A stretch of 35,850 nucleotides of DNA from Bacteroidales bacterium (GTDB lineage Bacteria; Bacteroidota; Bacteroidia; Bacteroidales; VadinHA17): contig JANTHB010000034.1 of NCBI GenBank assembly GCA_024762655.1, forward strand, positions 1-35,850. Reading direction: 5' to 3'. This document shows, one piece after another, positions 34,132-35,850 of the stretch (within the stretch, counting starts at the first letter, position 1; each line of letters opens with the position of its first letter). Below the pieces are notes generated by a model that saw nothing but the letters and a program-made list of their open reading frames with translations, made no database searches and had not been told where the DNA came from. The position numbers were made by a program, and so were the translations under genes.

Positions 34132-35535
34132 TTACGAACCTCCCGTTATCCTGACAAACTCAGGATCCCCTCTTAAAAACGCAAAATCCTGATCTGTTGC
34201 CAGCTCATCTTTCTTATCAAACCCCAGATCCACCGCTTTCCGTAACAAATTCAGGGCTTTTTCCCGGTCTCCTGTCCGGGCCGCAAGAATGGCTGAAAAA
34301 TAATATACATAGGCATTGTCAGGATCCACCAGCTTGTAGATGGATACATATTTCCCGGCTTCCGTATCCTTATGTTGGTGCAAGGCGGCGTCAGCCTGCA
34401 TATAGGCGGCCAGACTGAGAAAATGCATAAGCCGTAGTTTGGAAGACTTGCTGTCTCCTGTGCTCTGCCGGATCTCCCGGTTCAGATTGTGCACTGCATC
34501 TTTCCACCACAGGAGGCTCTTTGAGGGGAAAGCCCTGATATAAAACTGTTGCTGTTGGCTCTCTTCCCTGAGCAGGGCAGCGAACGCTTTCTGCTGTTGC
34601 TGATAGGCGGAACTGGCATACAGGGAGGTTAACTGTTTTTCATATTTTTCCGTGGGAGCCAGTCCCTGCAGAAAAGTGATCATCCTGGAAAGCAGTTCGG
34701 CCTTCTTCCGGACCGATGTGGATGGCAGACGATGCATAGCATCAAGTGTGTTGTTTTCAAATAGCTGTATCAGGGAGTCGTCTTGGGGGATAAGACTGTC
34801 TTTCATAGCATTGAAATCGAGCCAGAAAAATGCATTTTTGAATACAAGCGAGTCGGGCCATTCATGTTTCCCGGGGAAACGGATCAGAAAATGACGGCAT
34901 GACTGCGACTGCAGGTATTGATCCAGATCAAGCAGTTCGGGAAGATTGAAATCTTCGTTTCCGGCGAACAAAAGGAAATCAAAACGTATTGACGGCAACT
35001 GTCGGGTGTTGGGCAGTCCACCGCCACAGGCAATCACACCCCGTACCGACGGGTCGGTGATGGCTATGGTAGAAGCCACCCGGGCTCCTCCCGAAAATCC
35101 TGCTACGGTAATCCTTTTTTCATCCAGAGAAAAGCGTTTGTACGTATCATCAAAAAAAGAACGGATATACCGGTTCATCTCATCGGAGGCCATCCTGTTT
35201 TTCAGATTATTGGAACCGAAAAGGATATAACCGAACTGCTCTGCCCAGGAGGAATATTTTTTTACGGGCAGAGCCCCGGCAGCCTGTGGATCGAAAAAAT
35301 AAATCACAGGCCATTTCAGACTGTCATGATACCCTTTCGGAAGATATACGGCATAAGACTGAACGGAATCGCCCGTAACCGTTACCTTTTGAACGATGCC
35401 TTGTGTAAAATACTGTTTTTTCACAGGGGTCCAGATGGCAGAGAGGTCTTTTTCTTTCTTTGATGGAGTACGGGAATGACAGGAGAACAGGAAAAAGACC
35501 GGTAAAAGCAACAAGACTGTTTTATAACGTTTCAT
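34132..35535 (-). CDS. Alpha/beta-hydrolase lipoprotein with C-terminal TPR-like region
   Basis: 467 aa with lipoprotein signal MKRYKTVLLLLPVFFLFSC (Cys19). The hydrolase part (about 45-235) resembles the esterase/PHB-depolymerase group: YAVYLPKGY, WPVIYFFDPQ, nucleophile Ser148 in AGFSGGAR, and a candidate catalytic His in FPGKHEWPD. After a helical linker, the C terminus (about 395-467, AYVYYFSAILAARTGDREKALNLLRKAVDLG) looks like one or two tetratricopeptide repeats. It is probably periplasmic or outer-membrane-anchored. Substrate unknown; the TPR part suggests a protein partner. Confidence 0.82.
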   Translation of the reverse strand: MKRYKTVLLLLPVFFLFSCHSRTPSKKEKDLSAIWTPVKKQYFTQGIVQKVTVTGDSVQSYAVYLPKGYHDSLKWPVIYFFDPQAAGALPVKKYSSWAEQFGYILFGSNNLKNRMASDEMNRYIRSFFDDTYKRFSLDEKRITVAGFSGGARVASTIAITDPSVRGVIACGGGLPNTRQLPSIRFDFLLFAGNEDFNLPELLDLDQYLQSQSCRHFLIRFPGKHEWPDSLVFKNAFFWLDFNAMKDSLIPQDDSLIQLFENNTLDAMHRLPSTSVRKKAELLSRMITFLQGLAPTEKYEKQLTSLYASSAYQQQQKAFAALLREESQQQQFYIRAFPSKSLLWWKDAVHNLNREIRQSTGDSKSSKLRLMHFLSLAAYMQADAALHQHKDTEAGKYVSIYKLVDPDNAYVYYFSAILAARTGDREKALNLLRKAVDLGFDKKDELATDQDFAFLRGDPEFVRITGGS

Positions 35536-35608
35536 AGGTTTTTGTCTTTTGTCAGGATGATAAAATCCGGTATGTAAAATAAATCATTTTTTAAGGGAAA
35601 TAAAATCA

Positions 35609-35640
35609 TTTGATAATTTATAAAGCATTATGTAAATTTG
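35609..35640 (+). promoter_or_regulatory. Strong promoter before the tRNA-like leader
   Basis: TTTG (35609-35612), 20-base spacer, TAAATTTG (35633-35640), both boxes perfect. It ends 15 bases before the tRNA-like segment. Together with the BoxA-like site it looks like the promoter of a stable-RNA operon. Confidence 0.72.
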
Positions 35641-35655
35641 CACTCCTGTTTTGCA

Positions 35656-35720
35656 GGGCCCATAGCTCAGCTGGTTACCCGCCCGTACCGAACGGTACGT
35701 TCGGGCGGGGAGCACCTGAC
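35656..35720 (+). pseudogene. tRNA 5' half with a hairpin inserted in the D loop
   Basis: GGGCCCATAGCTCAGCTGGTTA (acceptor strand, T8-A9, D stem and loop; 35656-35677) is typical of a tRNA. A 32-nt element (35678-35709) follows, then GAGCACCTGAC (35710-35720), the rest of the D stem and the start of the anticodon arm. After that the sequence no longer reads as a tRNA: there is no matching anticodon stem, T arm or acceptor 3' strand before the window end. Confidence 0.6.
35678..35709. repeat. GC-rich inverted-repeat insertion
   Basis: CCCGCC pairs with GGCGGG (outer 6 bp), and CGTACCG pairs with CGGTACG (inner 7 bp) around AA, with a TTCG bulge on the 3' side. It sits exactly between D loop and D stem of the tRNA-like sequence, like a small palindromic repeat that has jumped in. 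Confidence 0.7.
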
Positions 35721-35809
35721 ACGGGGAACTGATGGGAAGGAAAGCAGGACGGATGCACATTGCGTAGCAGAGTGAGGCATATGAAGAGCGAAAAAGTTAC
35801 GTGGAGAAA

Positions 35810-35819
35810 TGTTCTTTGA
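35810..35819 (+). promoter_or_regulatory. BoxA-like antitermination site of an rRNA leader
   Basis: TGTTCTTTGA resembles BoxA (TGCTCTTTAACA in E. coli) and the GTTCTTTGA sequence seen before 16S genes in Bacteroidota. The 16S gene itself would begin past the window edge. The stretch 35721-35809 shows no gene. Confidence 0.5.
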
Positions 35820-35850
35820 TTATTGTAAATTTAGCAAAACAGGATACACC

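Overview
The window is a typical chromosomal stretch of a Bacteroidota bacterium, probably in or near the Bacteroidales/Marinilabiliales. The evidence is the recurring TTTG-N17-20-TAnnTTTG promoter, mostly absent Shine-Dalgarno sequences, an Ig-like (Big_5) lipoprotein, a DUF2147 protein, short secreted or lipid-anchored proteins, and a BoxA-like sequence near the right edge. I see no CRISPR array, prophage or transposase.

Left part (1-8684, + strand): a methionine biosynthesis operon. It opens inside a SAM-I (S-box) riboswitch whose 5' P1 strand lies just outside the window. Next comes an unlisted 39-codon leader ORF (108-227) that ends in a Met/Cys-rich tail, MPLMPMCMC-stop, and two hairpins, the first starting at its stop codon. 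Then follow metY, metX, a monofunctional homoserine dehydrogenase with no recognisable ACT domain, full-length cobalamin-dependent metH, and metF. Together they take aspartate semialdehyde to methionine and recycle the methyl donor. The leader ORF is the most interesting candidate for an undescribed regulatory system: it would let the operon sense translation of Met and Cys codons in addition to SAM.

Middle left (8741-18756): housekeeping and envelope genes. These are a patatin-like phospholipase, RNase R, a TetR regulator, a DUF2147 secreted protein, cysS, a periplasmic lactonase-fold protein, ispD, an acyl-CoA synthetase and a small four-helix membrane protein.

Sugar region (18874-27776, all - strand): two adjacent gene groups. 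One holds a PPi-type phosphofructokinase, a PIG-L deacetylase, a double-SIS sugar isomerase and a ROK kinase. The other holds a secreted GH125 exo-alpha-mannosidase, an MFS sugar transporter, a second ROK kinase and a cytosolic CBM9-like protein. The logic fits use of mannose and amino sugars, such as those in N-glycans, but that is inference. Intergenic spaces here contain several operator-like repeats: a LacI-type palindrome, a thrice-repeated GGGATAACA, 31-bp-spaced direct repeats and a perfect 28-bp palindrome.

Right part (27873-35850): an Ig-like lipoprotein divergent from lgt, another lipoprotein, tRNA-Val(GAC), a YefM/YoeB toxin-antitoxin pair flanked by GIY-YIG endonuclease remnants, pepT, and a hydrolase lipoprotein. 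The last 200 bases hold a strong promoter, a tRNA 5' half with a 32-nt hairpin in its D loop, and a BoxA-like sequence. This suggests an rRNA operon begins just beyond the window.
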